DNA of 64,000 nt from Sipunculus nudus (GCA_026874595.1 CM049308.1:95964624-96028623), one strand, 5' to 3'; counted from the stretch's first letter, positions 1 through 13,575 are shown. Program-made: numbers and translations. Notes: generated by a model from the sequence alone, not told the origin.

Positions 1-1945
<1,945 letters not shown>

Positions 1946-2836
1946 TTAAAGTTGATATTTAAACATGGAACATATATATACAAACAAGTATGGATTATAC
2001 CGTTAAAGTTTATATTAAAATCTGTAACATGTATGAACACGTATAAATTATACCATGCAAGTTGATATCAAAATATGTAACATTTATAAACAAGTTTAAA
2101 TTATGCAACTGAAATTAATACAATCTCATACATATATGCACAAGTAAATAATGCAGCTAAAGTCAATATCAAATTTGAAACGTACACAAGTAAAAATACT
2201 TTTAAAATCTGAGGACATACATAGACGTATGCTTCCATTAATTATTTATTATATTATATTTCATTATTTCTATGTTTCATAATATTTGATGTATAATTTT
2301 TTAAAATTATTTTAAGTCATTTTGTGGAATATTTCAAACTGTAATGCGACTTTATATAACTCACAGCAGATCACTGTATTTAAAAACCCTGCGTCCATTC
2401 AGAAATTGTTTGAGACACCCGAGCCTTTTTTTTCTTATATTGCTTTTACAGTAACCAGACAATATAAACTATTTTGAAAAATCATTGTCATAGAGGTTTT
2501 ATTGCAGATGCATACGTCTATATATGATAAATAATATTTATCTGAAACATATCAAAAAGCCATGCATGATTTCTAAAATCGAATATGTATATATATACAG
2601 GTCTCTGCAGATATATTGTATTTATGTGTTCACACTTTTCTTATCACAGTTAAATCTATCGTCATAACAAAAATAAATAAATCATTGTAAACGAGGAGCA
2701 AAAATAATTTATGCATGGATGTTCCAATTTTAAATCCTCCACCTTGCACTAAATAAATTGTTCTTGTGTCTTATATATAGCTGCTCGAGTCTCAGCTGGG
2801 GAGTTTACAAAATATCCGTACAATTAGTGTATATTT

Positions 2837-2849
2837 ATTATCATCATTA

Positions 2850-2887
<38 letters not shown>

Positions 2888-2900
2888 TAATGATGATAAT
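2837..2900. repeat. Near-perfect 64-bp palindrome around a (TA)n core
   Basis: The left arm starts ATTATCATCATTAGGATATA and the right arm is its reverse complement with one mismatch, enclosing an alternating TA core. The arms are about 32 bp each, so the segment could extrude as a cruciform or fold as a hairpin in intronic RNA. A further imperfect TA run follows to about 2930. Confidence 0.85.
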
Positions 2901-3029
2901 ATATATATATATATATTTAATATATATATTACATATATAAACACTTTTACTGAACATTAATGTATATATAAACAGTTTTGTATCAAGTGTTTTATCTAAT
3001 GATAAAAAATAGCTATAATGTTAAAATTG

Positions 3030-4020
3030 CTAACCATGTAATTGAGACGAGTGAAAGTCCGTTTTCCCTGCTCATTAAATATGAGCGCTATTTGCCGGTC
3101 GAGCGGGCGTGTGATGGGTGGGCGGATCTCTTACCATTAGGAAAGATCATTATACCCAGCGGGCTAGGTCCCTCAATGTTTAATGATAAGGGCAAAACAG
3201 TCCCATGATTATGACCTGCACGTTGGCCGCATGCATGCAGCATTATGGTGGAAATAGGCCTTTATATAGCATACCACACTTTAAAAAAGCTAGCTCAATA
3301 AATTTTACAGTAAATATAGTATAATTGTTTTGTCAGATTAAGCGATACGATTAAGTTGCTTTTAATCTGTATATGGGATACTCATCACACGGTTTTCCAG
3401 TCGGGTATGTTACTTGATAATCAATGTAAAATAATACGCGTTGTTGTTAGTCCTTACGCGTAAAGGAAATGTTGCCGCCACAGAAATAAATCCCAGGTGG
3501 GCATATTGTGAACCCTCTCGTGTCGAGCGGAAAATGATCGCTTGTCCTTCCAATTGTGGCAGTAGTTAATCTGCTCATTAAACAAATTGGACTGTGCACG
3601 CAGCATTTTGGTGTGGAGGGGACTGCGGAAGGGCCACCAGACTGCATGCAATCACGAAATGAAGGCGCTTTATAGAGAGGCGGGCTGGAGAGCTGAAATT
3701 GACAACGCGCCTGTCGTCTGCTGAATAGCGCCGCGTTCAGCCTACCTTTAGACCCTAAGCGTACGTTATGATATTAATTAATTAAGTCCATGCTCAGCAT
3801 TCTGAGGGTCTAATTTGAACATATTGGCGTCTGAATACCCGCAAAGAATTCCCGTAGGAAGTAATCAGTCCGCCACAATGTAGGGCCTGGGTGCGGGGTG
3901 AGGGGGCTGCTAAAAGACGACAGGTTGGCCACACGGCAAACCCACAGTCCCCATGGAAACAGACGCTCAAAGTCATTTCAAAAGAACTGCACCGAACAAA
4001 TTGGTAACTGATTGATCAGC
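3030..4020. promoter_or_regulatory. Candidate regulatory island in Otx intron 2
   Basis: GC-richer, CpG-containing unique DNA bounded by AT-rich sequence. It holds GCTGAAATTGACAACGCGC at 3692-3710, whose core recurs in other islands of this window, and GTCCCCATGGAAAC at 3947-3960, an RFX X-box-like palindrome. No coding content is recognised. The enhancer call rests on composition, location and shared words. Confidence 0.35.
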
Positions 4021-4886
4021 CCGTAATTCCTATCTCATCCTGGCTGTTATTTTCTCCACTTGAGGGTTGATGTTTTTTTATTGAGGCTTAATGCAGGGCT
4101 CTTTCGCTATAGCATCTTCTTTCCATGTTATATGAACATAAACGTTATTACCAAAACATACAGTCAACTCCCAGTTTGAACCTGATGTCAGTATTTCCCA
4201 CACAAGCCCTTCAAAGAGGTAATTTCGGTGCGAAACAATATCTGACAAGTTAATTACATATAATTGGTGTTATAAAACGTGCGCACTTCTCGGGTTATTT
4301 TTACACCCCTAGTTTTTCCCGATAACGTTAAAATGGCAGGTATCGCCGACTTCTGAGGTCGAAGGTCAGAACAAGAAATCAGGAAGTTGCCGTTAACAAA
4401 ATGGTTTTAGGTTGAGTTGGTTTCAGAGATTATTCTTGGTCTGTGGTTGTGTAAAAACAATGCTCAATCGTTTTCTCACTCTTTATATATTTTTCATGAC
4501 CACATTCGATTTTTCTCATTTTTTGTCGAAATTGGGAGTCATAAAGAATAAAAAAAATACTGAAGGCAAATCCGTTTGCATTTCGCGCGTGTTCATCATT
4601 ATCTTTTAAGAGAAAGGTTGTACCTTGAACATGCAAGAGATGAAATTGAAACACACAGATAGTTATGTCCCGTATATTCCAAGGTTATATACTAACCATG
4701 TTTCCTTAAAATGTTAATTGCGAAAAAAATATTTTTTAATGGTGAAAATACTCAAATTCATACCTTCCATATATAATTATACCTGATAATGCATGATTTG
4801 AAAAAAAGTCGCATTCACTAATTTGCCACGCCCACTACCCCGCCCACTTTAAGCCCCGCCCATCAGTCTTCTCTGCTGTTGTAAAT

Positions 4887-4895
<9 letters not shown>

Positions 4896-4929
<34 letters not shown>
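4896..4929. repeat. (TA)n microsatellite
   Basis: Seventeen TA units flanked by short GT-rich runs on both sides (GTATGTGTG before, ATGTGTGTGTG after). Confidence 0.95.
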
Positions 4930-4932
<3 letters not shown>

Positions 4933-5229
4933 ATGTGTGTGTGCATGTGTATTACACCAGTCAGACGCCCCATCCAATTAGGGTTCAATGGCTACTTTAA
5001 ATAACATTTTTGTAATACGACTTAGTTATTTATAAATAATCGACGGATATATGGGTTGAAAGGGAAAGAAAATTAGTATAACTTTCCACCAGACGCAGGA
5101 AGCACATTCCTTTACTGATATCAGACATTGTCTATTTTTTATTATTTTTTTCAGCACTCTTCGAGATAAGACACTCGTTACATGTTTGCAGGGTGAAGAG
5201 CCCACCAAACCCGAGTGTTTGGTCACATA

Positions 5230-6030
5230 TTCCTTGTCATATATATTACTGTAATCACATTGTAGGGCTCATCGCAGAGCTATAATCTAGTAATTGCAGC
5301 TGACTTTTCCTGTGTATTTCATACGCAGGGTCATTATCTGCCCGGTTGTTGTGCATTTTGTAACCGTTATTCACACCTAGAGCTGTTGGGTCAATATTGG
5401 TATTGGGACCATTGCGTGTTACGATGTGGGCCCACGGGCAATGAGTAATTAACCGGTTGTCAAACTCAGGCTTAATTCCCGTGCAACTCACCGGCCCTGG
5501 TGTTGATACTGGAATTGACAAGTTGGCCAAACTGGCCAAAAAGCGACCTAGTGCTGTTAGATGGTTTGTTTTGAGGATGAGAGCTAATGAGTGTCAGGGC
5601 GAGGTGACCGAGTGGAAGTCTTCGTGGGAACCTATTTTGGAGTCGCTCAGAAAAGCTTATATGTCAGCTTGGCATGAGTGAAGCATGGTCCACTGTAAGC
5701 CGACTGCTCTAGCGTAAAACGACCCTCAACACAAACCCCACTAAATTACAAGCGTTTTGCTATAATGGCTCATTATACAGGAGCTGCGTCCGAGCCCACT
5801 GGCCCCCTGGACTCAATGCACTTGTTTCTATATATGGTGTATATAAACATGAGCATATACACCAGGTCTCCGCTCGACGATTATACGGAACAGCGATCTT
5901 GAGAGGCAGGTCGCCAGTCTATATACAGGTGGACAATGGCAGTGTAGGGACGAAGCCGCGCATTACCAACGAGCACCTGTCAACGCCAAACCGCAAAGCA
6001 GCGAATAAAAATCAGAATGTGATAGGACAT
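5230..6030. promoter_or_regulatory. Candidate regulatory island in Otx intron 2
   Basis: A GC-richer segment between AT-rich blocks. A 74-codon plus-strand frame at 5457-5681 reads smoothly but matches no family I recognise, and an antisense frame overlaps it. I regard both as chance frames in GC-richer DNA. Confidence 0.25.
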
Positions 6031-6489
6031 CGTACCTAGACAATAATGCGTAATATTGTGCATGATATAAAAACAGATGACGATAAACTTTAGGTTCATA
6101 TAATATAATTTTGATGAAACGGTATTTAACTAATCTTAAATTCCAATACCAAAAAAATTAACGAAAACTTACAAGTTAAGGACAACTTTAAACAAATATT
6201 TAAATAATGTTATCAAATATTAGCTTTTAAAATAGTTCCTTGACATTATTATAACAGCACTGAAACTATAAATAAGATGGAGATAAGATGAGCATGAAAA
6301 GACAGAAATAAAATATATATATATACGGTCACCAAGCAAAAAAAGTTAGAACCGAAATATATATATGTGTGTGAGAGAGAAATAAATTTTGTAAATATAT
6401 ATGTAGATGTGATCTGATCGACCACGGGACGTCGGCATACCGGGCATACTATACTTGATGGTCACCAAGAAAAGAAAATTAGAACCGAA

Positions 6490-7320
6490 ATAAAAAAAGA
6501 CAAACGTTCAGCATTATGGATCCTCGAGGGATGATTGGTACGGTTAGCGTGTTTACACTCCCACTAACTACCGCTATGCTATCCAACTACAAGTTGTATT
6601 CTCATTATTTCTTCTTTATCAGAAGCCGGCAAATAGTGGTCCCAGTTCCAAATGTTAAGCTGGGTACACACACGAGGCCTACAATACCTGCCTTATCTCC
6701 GTCAGATCTCGGAAAACAGTCGAAAACAAACGCGTAATCGGGCTACAACTACGGTACAAAGCCCACGGCCGGAGCTCTTCACTGTCTCCGGGATGTCAGG
6801 CCTTCACGGCCCGTTTTTTACACCGGCGGCTACAGATACAGACAGTGGGGCGGTTCAGGAGGTCAGAGTTATCGCTTGTCTTGCCAGCGCCAAAACGCTG
6901 ACCTCCTTGATAAGAGAGACCCTTTTCGCACCCGCAACTAAACAGACTATCGAGTGTATTTAGCTTGACGTGGATGTGATCAACAAGGACGGACTCCCTA
7001 CAAATGACACTGCGCTGATCATATACTATTGTTTCAATCACGTTCCAAATAATACAACCGCCTGTGTCCGTCCGCGGGGGGCAACACAACCACATATAGT
7101 CTGTTTAGGACTAGTTAATACTGCTTGATTTGTTTCAACAACAATGTACTGAGAATCGATAATTATAAGAATAAAATAAGCACACAGGGATAATTAGTGA
7201 ATCCACCGAGGATGATTTATAATCTCCGTGTATTAACAGAGGAGGAGCGAGGTCTCGCGGGTTATCGCGGTAACAAGTATCCCTCGCGTGGGACTTCCGG
7301 TATACCTTTGTCGGGGTGTT
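6490..7320. promoter_or_regulatory. Candidate regulatory island in Otx intron 2
   Basis: CpG-containing unique sequence. Overlapping open frames on both strands (6652-6963 plus, 6796-7095 minus) carry no recognisable motif. It ends just before the (TA)n tract at 7359. Confidence 0.25.
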
Positions 7321-7353
7321 TCATACTCTCGGTTTTTTAAAACTGATCACTTG

Positions 7354-7358
<5 letters not shown>

Positions 7359-7395
<37 letters not shown>
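7359..7395. repeat. (TA)n microsatellite
   Basis: About 18 uninterrupted TA units between two GC-richer islands of Otx intron 2. Confidence 0.95.
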
Positions 7396-7399
<4 letters not shown>

Positions 7400-7689
7400 T
7401 TTATATTATGAATTAATTAATAATTATTAATAAAGTATTTTCGCCCCATATTTTAACCATGAATGTATCGAGCTATCCATGGACATTTTGTACTTTGTAT
7501 ACAAATAATGACGCTGCCAGTGACTAAAATGAACAAATTTCCACCAGTGAATATTAAGATTGTATAGTTTACACAGGTGCCCATGTAAAATAAAATTGTT
7601 AGTTTGTTCTCTTTATAGTGTAATATATTTTACTATACTTTATTTTACAGTAATTTTTACACCATGCAAATTTGCTGCTGCCATAATTG

Positions 7690-8850
7690 GTGGTTAAAGG
7701 TTGGGCTCTCAGCTTTACAGGGCCGGGGCTCGGTGGCCTGATGTTGAACGAGGAGTTTATCGGTGTGGGTCGGTATCTATGAGATACTCGAGTGGAGTTG
7801 ATAAATTATGGAGGGTTGCGCCACACATTCGGGTTTACAGTTTTCCCCGTGAACGTTAAGCGATATCTCACAGTGCTCATCAGTGACTCCAGCGCACCTG
7901 TTGAGCGATATCACGTGATCTAGTCGAGGGCCTCCTCGCTCGTTCATTCCCCGTAACGTAACTGCCATGATTACCTTCTAATTATTCTGTTAAGACCTGC
8001 TAAAGTGAGGAAAATGATCACCTCACAAGAGGGAGTTACGTCTGTAACGCCGAGCCGCCCCCTCGTTATGAATACAGCCGAACGGACGGACAAAGGCTAT
8101 CCGCGGGGTGGAGGCTTTCACCCGCTGTACGAGATAGCAGGTTATAGTCCAAGAAGGCAACCCGCCCTCCGGATAGCTTACATAGCAGGTTCTTCACAAC
8201 CACAACAAGGCCTATTTTCTCCCATGATGTCGCAAGTCTCGCCCGTAAAAGGCATCACGGAGAGAAACGGGACCCCGGCCTCCATGACCCTACAACAAAA
8301 CCTCAAGCCCGCTAGGCCTGAATTTTACACTGAATTCCCAGCGAATTTTATGCTGTACCACAGAGCACTCTGGCACGGGGATCAACAAAGGACAACATTT
8401 AATGGCTGGCCATTCATGATCCAGCCACTGGTCAACGAGGGGGACTGTCCACAATAGCGGCGACCCACTGGGGGTCGACTGAAACAGACCAACCGGAAAA
8501 TTTGCTGGCCAACACATTGGCAGGACATCAAAAGGCCCAAGGATCGAGAAAGCAAGCCTGGACATGGCCCTAAGTCCATGGCAGCATGTTTTCTCTCCAA
8601 CAAATACACTGCGTCCCCGCCTCTCTAGGCTTTACATATTCTCTCCGCAAAATATTGTACAGGCTTTTGTGTTGTTGTTGGCCTCTAACAGTACTCTACA
8701 ACCCCGGGCAAGGGTTGTCTGGTGCATTGACAATGGCCCTCCCTGCTGGCCAGCTTCATTCTCAAGTGTAACATGACTCAGATCTTGAAACATGACTGGA
8801 TTGTGTCGGTCTTTACAAACTTTAGTCCTCGGAATATAGGCCCGGCCTAA
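7690..8850. promoter_or_regulatory. Largest GC-rich island of Otx intron 2
   Basis: The longest GC-richer stretch in this intron. It contains a 150-codon plus-strand frame (8005-8457) and a 91-codon minus-strand frame (8290-8565). Both are rich in Pro, Arg and Gly as random GC-rich DNA would be, and neither has a recognisable domain or a convincing splice context. A conserved non-coding element is at least as likely as a small antisense gene. Confidence 0.3.
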
Positions 8851-9303
8851 CAATCATTTAACGGAGTTTATGTATATGTTGGGGCCAATATGCCTTGATC
8901 CTGGACGTGTTATTTCTGGATTAAGGTTGTCCTCTGCACTTACAGTAATATTTATTAATAGAGATTCCTTTTTAAAATTGTCCATATAAAGCTTTTCATA
9001 ACCTAAGTATGTGATAAACAAAAGACATGTTTTTAGTTGTCCGCTTTTCCGTCACCTGAGCTGATTGTTAGGTATAAATTTACACTATACAGTTGTATAT
9101 GCTGACTGTAGCCACCGCCATCAGTCGACATTCGTCACAAGACTCCGAAATATATGTAGGTTTTATATAAGACATTCTAACGACATGTATTACATTATTA
9201 TTGTTAGTTTAGATGTTTCTTAGCAGGTAAGAAGTGATATCCAGATTGTTTAAACAACATTTAACATCTCTTTATGTCCAGATTCTCCAGCTATACCTGA
9301 CCG

Positions 9304-9305
<2 letters not shown>

Positions 9306-9358
<53 letters not shown>

Positions 9359-9401
9359 CGCCCGGAACTCTTTTTAAAATGCATAATTTTGCATATAATA
9401 A

Positions 9402-9444
<43 letters not shown>

Positions 9445-9509
9445 GATTGCAATGTAACGTGTTAATGTGTAACTGACAATTTCGTAATAAATATATATAT
9501 ATATATATA
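9306..9509. repeat. Three (TA)n tracts downstream of Otx exon 2
   Basis: Tracts at 9306-9356, 9403-9441 and 9490-9509 are separated by about 45 bp each. In the Otx transcript they lie 276-479 nt beyond the exon 2 donor, mirroring further (TA)n tracts just upstream of the same exon. Confidence 0.95.
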
Positions 9510-9639
9510 AAACAATGAATAACACTATATGTCAGGAGTATTATGTAATTAAAACGATTTTCCATGAGATATTTGTATGTAGTTTTGTATACCATGGACA
9601 CATTCATGCATTATCTCATGCAGTGATGGCGGCATGCCT

Positions 9640-9778
9640 CATGCGTGAGTATGTACGTGCTTGTGTATGTATACGTGCTTGTGTGTGTGTATGTACGTGT
9701 CTGTGGATAAGTAAGTACGTGCCTGTGTGCGTGTGTGTACGTTCCCGTGTGCGTGACTGTGCGTATAGGGATGGGTGC
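9640..9778 (-). promoter_or_regulatory. CA-rich intronic element next to the Otx exon 2 donor
   Basis: Immediately after the exon 2 donor, the transcript strand is dominated by CA-rich runs (CACACACGCACA, ACACACACAAGCACG) for about 140 nt. CA-rich elements close to 5' splice sites are known targets of hnRNP L-type splicing regulators. A role here is inference from position and composition. Confidence 0.4.
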
Positions 9779-9784
9779 GTTTAC

Positions 9785-10001
9785 CTGGAGGGTAGCCGCC
9801 CACGCTCGGGTGCATCATGTCGACGTTGGGGGAGCCCAGGCTGACGCCGTTGACGGAGTAGGCCAGGTTGACTTTCTGATTTGAGGAGGGAACCGGGGCC
9901 ACGGGAGGGGGGTACGCCATGCTGGCCATCCTGTTGTAGGTAGAGTAATCACCGTATAGCGACGCCACTGTGCTTCCGCTCAGAGACCCTTCAGGCCCGT
10001 A
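9785..10001 (-). CDS. Otx: Otx N-terminal coding exon
   Basis: This exon encodes the region before the homeodomain, with the Otx N-terminal signature [20 protein letters not shown] followed by PSVGGYPP. It parallels the vertebrate YAVNGLSL and LLHPSVGYP segments. The acceptor is TTTTCAG (intron ends at 10002) and the donor is CCAG|GTAAAC. The 217-bp exon is 72 codons plus one base, and that base completes the Ala codon opening the homeobox exon, so the join is exact. The whole exon is open from its first base. In-frame ATGs at 9929-9927 and 9920-9918, both with A at -3 and G at +4, give MASMAYPPP or MAYPPP as possible starts. The 24 codons before them may therefore be coding (Tyr/Ser/Gly-rich) or 5' untranslated. 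A (TA)n tract sits 22 nt upstream of the acceptor. Confidence 0.93.
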
Positions 10002-10020
10002 CTGAAAACATACAAAATAC

Positions 10021-10023
<3 letters not shown>

Positions 10024-10086
<63 letters not shown>
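10024..10086. repeat. (TA)n tract in the exon 2 branch-point region
   Basis: About 31 TA units occupying positions -23 to -85 relative to Otx exon 2, where the branch site and part of the polypyrimidine tract would normally be. Only TGTATTTTGTATGTTTTCAG separates the tract from the exon. Confidence 0.95.
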
Positions 10087-10089
<3 letters not shown>

Positions 10090-10136
10090 GAATTCCCTAT
10101 AGCATTTTATTATACATGAACACACATATACACGAA

Positions 10137-10239
10137 TATATATATATATACATATACATATATATATATATATATGTATGTATATGCCGCTTTGGCCTAG
10201 TTTGTAGGTCAAGGAGCACTTCACAACGGAGGGTAGCTC

Positions 10240-10287
<48 letters not shown>
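10137..10287. repeat. Pair of (TA)n tracts upstream of Otx exon 2
   Basis: An interrupted tract at 10137-10175 and a pure tract at 10245-10287 flank about 70 bp of unique sequence. Confidence 0.9.
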
Positions 10288-10290
<3 letters not shown>

Positions 10291-10479
10291 TATCAAGGAT
10301 TCTTTCGGCTGATAGGAGGATGCATGCAAGATTTATAAATGAGGAATCTCAAGTATAGTCTTATGCTGTTTTTAGTTACTTTGCCTTTGCATAAACATAT
10401 TCTCACGTCCCGCAAGGAACTGATACACAAAAAGTTGGTCTATAAAAATAAAGATAGTGACTTCAAGGATGATTCTGAT

Positions 10480-10850
10480 CATCTTGTCCCCTGCAAACAG
10501 TGACAACGAGGCTGACCCGGGTCATCCAGTCACGAGGACTATCCAAGAACGTCCATGGTAACGCGCAGCACGAGCCCTGTTAGCAACTCTCTGACGGTAC
10601 TAGCGCCTCTTCACCAAAGACAATTCGTGGCGTGTAGGACCGTACAGTTTGATTTATAGGAAGTCTTAATAATAAAAACCGTAGATTTGTCAGCAAGTGC
10701 CGGTCTGAACGGTTCAATGTGACGACGTGATATAATCTTGACGCCTTAAGCTTAAAAGCCGAACACTTGAGTACTGGAAGAGGGTGCTGGGGTTGTGTTT
10801 ACAGGTCGGCACTGATAGCGTTAACAAGAGGGCAGGCCAGGCTGATTATA
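10480..10850. promoter_or_regulatory. Candidate regulatory island in Otx intron 1
   Basis: GC-richer unique DNA containing the perfect palindrome TGACCCGGGTCA (10513-10524), two nuclear-receptor-like half-sites back to back, and GTCCATGGTAAC at 10551-10562, half of an RFX X-box. No coding content is recognised. Confidence 0.35.
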
Positions 10851-11700
10851 TATATACACGTAAAGTCACTCTAACATCACAATGTATACTTCCTCACACC
10901 AACCCTCTCCTATAACTTTATACCAACATATATATCATTTATGTTTATGCATATTCTTATCTCAGGCTATATATGATATATGATATATATAAGATGATCG
11001 TATTGCTACATGCTGGACGAAAATTAAAAAAAAAATTATTATACCGAAGTTCTACCACATGCCCGTAAAGTGATTAGGAATTATTTATAAAAGGGACATG
11101 CAGAGGGTATGCGTTCCAATGCATGTGTCAATGTCCGATCGAACTCCCGTCCAAAAATAAAAAAGGCATGCACACAAATATATAGATATATATATTATAT
11201 AAAAGTCGCTATTTTCACTCGGTTATCTCGTTATGATACACGAATATACCTCTTGTCATCCTTATCATGGTCGATCACAGGATTAGCGTTATTATATGAT
11301 TAAATGACAAACTCGAGGACTGTTTTTTTTTTTGTATGTGCCTTAATTTTTATGTATATATGTATATAGCAACCTCCAGGTGATACATTATCTCCCTGTA
11401 CATTGAACATTTGTTTGCTTGTGTCTTAATTGAACATTGTGTAGATGTTATAACCATGCATACTGGTTACTTTATATACGTTTTATATATATACGTGTTG
11501 ATGTATTGTGTTGAAAGACAATATATACTTTATACTAGCACATTATATATATGCATGCATGGCATCTGGCGGTACTTAAGACATGTATGCACACTTCAAA
11601 TAAAATTAAGGTACCTCACATTAGACTTAACTAAACTAATAAAGCTCCCCCCCCCCCCCATAAAAAAAGAAGAAGAAGAAAGTGTATAAATTGTTAGACT

Positions 11701-11792
11701 GGAAATACTGCCTGCCTAATACCTACATACAGGAAATACTGCCTGCCTAATACCTACATACAGGAAATACTGCCTGCCTAATACCTACATAC
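11701..11792. repeat. 31-bp minisatellite, three copies
   Basis: Three essentially identical copies of a 31-bp unit beginning AGGAAATACTGCCTGCCTAA. It follows a poly-C run and a GAA-rich stretch at 11646-11680. Confidence 0.95.
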
Positions 11793-12860
11793 ACTTTCAA
11801 AGAATATGGATGCATGACCGGTTTATAAACACGGACGTTATGATAATTTATATATTCAATAAGGTATTGACAGGGCCGTGGGGTGGATAGACTTTGTAAT
11901 TCACTAAAGATTGCGTACAAAAAAATTATAATAATTAACTACTCACTCAACGGTGTAACTGTATGAAAAAGTTTTTGGCAATATTTACGATTTGTCTTTC
12001 CGTTCTTTATCTGGATATGACAAATGCCATCTATTTGGTAACAAATGCCAATCGGGAAGCTTTGTACAGTAATTTACAAGTAAGTGTGTTTAAGAATTTA
12101 CTTTTTCAGTTGACGTTAGTTACTCGTTTTAAAGCAATGCTGAATGATCCGGAATATTGAACTTCAAACTTACCTGTGAAATTAACAAGTGTCATATATC
12201 TTAACATGAAACGAACAAGAGAAATGTACACATGAAACTAACATATTACAGCGTGTCAACAGATGTGTCCGTTTATACACTGCGTATGTCATGTTGAGTG
12301 TTCAGTAGATCGGTAAGTGTTGAGATAAGTCACGGCGGGATTTATAAGCAATACAGTGGCCACAACAAGATGACATATAAAGCCCCGTACTTACATTGAC
12401 CATCCTATAGCACGAGGGATTAAGCTTGTATAAAGTGCTGGTCCGCTGTTGGTATTAGTGAGAGCGTCACTTGGGGAGGTTGTCTGTGTACTTCCGACAA
12501 AGTCTTTAGATAAAGCCTTGTTGATTCGATCGTATTATCCTTATTGAAGTATTAACGCGGGGATCGCGTCGTCTTAGGTGGATACTGGGGACCGCACGAG
12601 TCTTCCGTCCACAATCAGAGTTTGTCAGCTCAACCCGTGCACGCAGTTCGAGTCATGAATCTAAAATGTTAAGTTACTTACCTTTAGTTGGATGTAAAGG
12701 CTTTCTACAAATACTCTCTCGAACCACACTGGCTTACGGAACTAAACCGTACCGGGCTAAGGCGGCGATTTATATGTTTATTCTCTTTACTGGTTGTGGA
12801 CAGGTGACAGACAAGCGTAATGAGGTAGGCGGTGAAGAGGGCGTGTCTTTATGTTAAAGA

Positions 12861-12895
12861 GGCGGGGCTTACAGGCCGTCCCAACCAATCAGCGC
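12861..12895. promoter_or_regulatory. GC box plus CCAAT box
   Basis: GGCGGGGC (Sp/KLF type) lies at 12861-12868 and ACCAATCAGCGC (NF-Y type) at 12884-12895. The same 12-bp CCAAT context recurs at 20978-20989, above the other candidate first exon. Spacing and composition are promoter-like. Direction cannot be decided from sequence. Confidence 0.4.
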
Positions 12896-12921
12896 GCTAG
12901 GACTGCTGAGCTCGCACTTAC

Positions 12922-12954
12922 TTGCCTCGTGTGGCGTGCAGGTACTCGCCCCAT
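12922..12954 (-). CDS. Candidate alternative first coding exon of Otx
   Basis: An ATG in strong context (A at -3, G at +4), preceded by an in-frame TAA, opens 11 codons reading MGRVPARHTRQ. They end in phase 0 at a perfect donor (CAA|GTAAGT). Phase 0 is what the acceptor of the N-terminal exon requires if its first codon is TAC, so splicing would keep the Otx frame. The 5' limit is unknown, and only the coding part is given. ATG GTC AAT before the donor at 12394 is also phase 0, so coincidence is possible. Confidence 0.28.
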
Positions 12955-13499
12955 GATTAGAGAAATTGACGTTTAATGGCAACTGACATAATACGACACG
13001 CACCGCACGAGCGTGAGCCCGCTTGGAGGGTGAAATCCACAATTTACAAGATATTCACAATAACCCTGTTCCGTTCACATAAACATAATCGCTGGGCCTG
13101 ATCGAGCGCCTTTAAGAGTGCACCATATGCAATTTGACAGATTTTCTGTTTCTTGTCAACATTACACAGCAGATACCTGTGATCGAGCATTATATTTTAA
13201 AGTCTTAACCGAGGACTCTGTTAACCCGCCCCTGCTTCATCAGTTACTTTTAATTGTTTTGTCTCTTTTTCATTCTCGATGTTAGTCAGTGATATCGACA
13301 TTCATCATAAAATGCCCAGAAATGTTGTATATAAGTAATTATTTCATTTCTCAACAATATCTATATATCTAGATACACACGTATACATATATTTATAAGG
13401 GACGTGAGAATCTGTTTAGGCAAATCAGCTAAACACAGCATTGACTGTATTCGTGAGTCCTTATATAATTTTGCATTTATCCTCTTGTTAGGATTTTCG

Positions 13500-13501
<2 letters not shown>

Positions 13502-13572
<71 letters not shown>
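13502..13572. repeat. (TA)n microsatellite
   Basis: About 35 uninterrupted TA units, one of the longest in the Otx introns. Confidence 0.95.

Positions 13573-13575
<3 letters not shown>

Larger units (their letters stand above)
12168..12954 (-). promoter_or_regulatory. Candidate alternative first-exon/promoter cluster for Otx
   Basis: Four perfect GTAAGT minus-strand donors occur within 754 bp: 12173-12168 (CAG|GTAAGT), 12394-12389 (AAT|GTAAGT), 12681-12676 (AAG|GTAAGT) and 12921-12916 (CAA|GTAAGT). The surrounding island (12250-13150) is CpG-rich with a GC box and a CCAAT box. Otx genes in several phyla use alternative promoters with separate 5' exons, so a nest of first exons spliced to the exon at 9785-10001 is plausible. 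No transcript evidence is available here. Confidence 0.35.

Noticed and set aside
8005-8457. 150-codon plus-strand frame in Otx intron 2 as an antisense gene
   Set aside because: Composition is typical of GC-rich non-coding DNA, it overlaps an equally open antisense frame, and no domain or splice signal supports it.
9304-9525. Open frames made of alternating Tyr-Ile or Ile-Tyr residues here and at many other (TA)n tracts
   Set aside because: They are direct translations of TA microsatellites and carry no coding signal.
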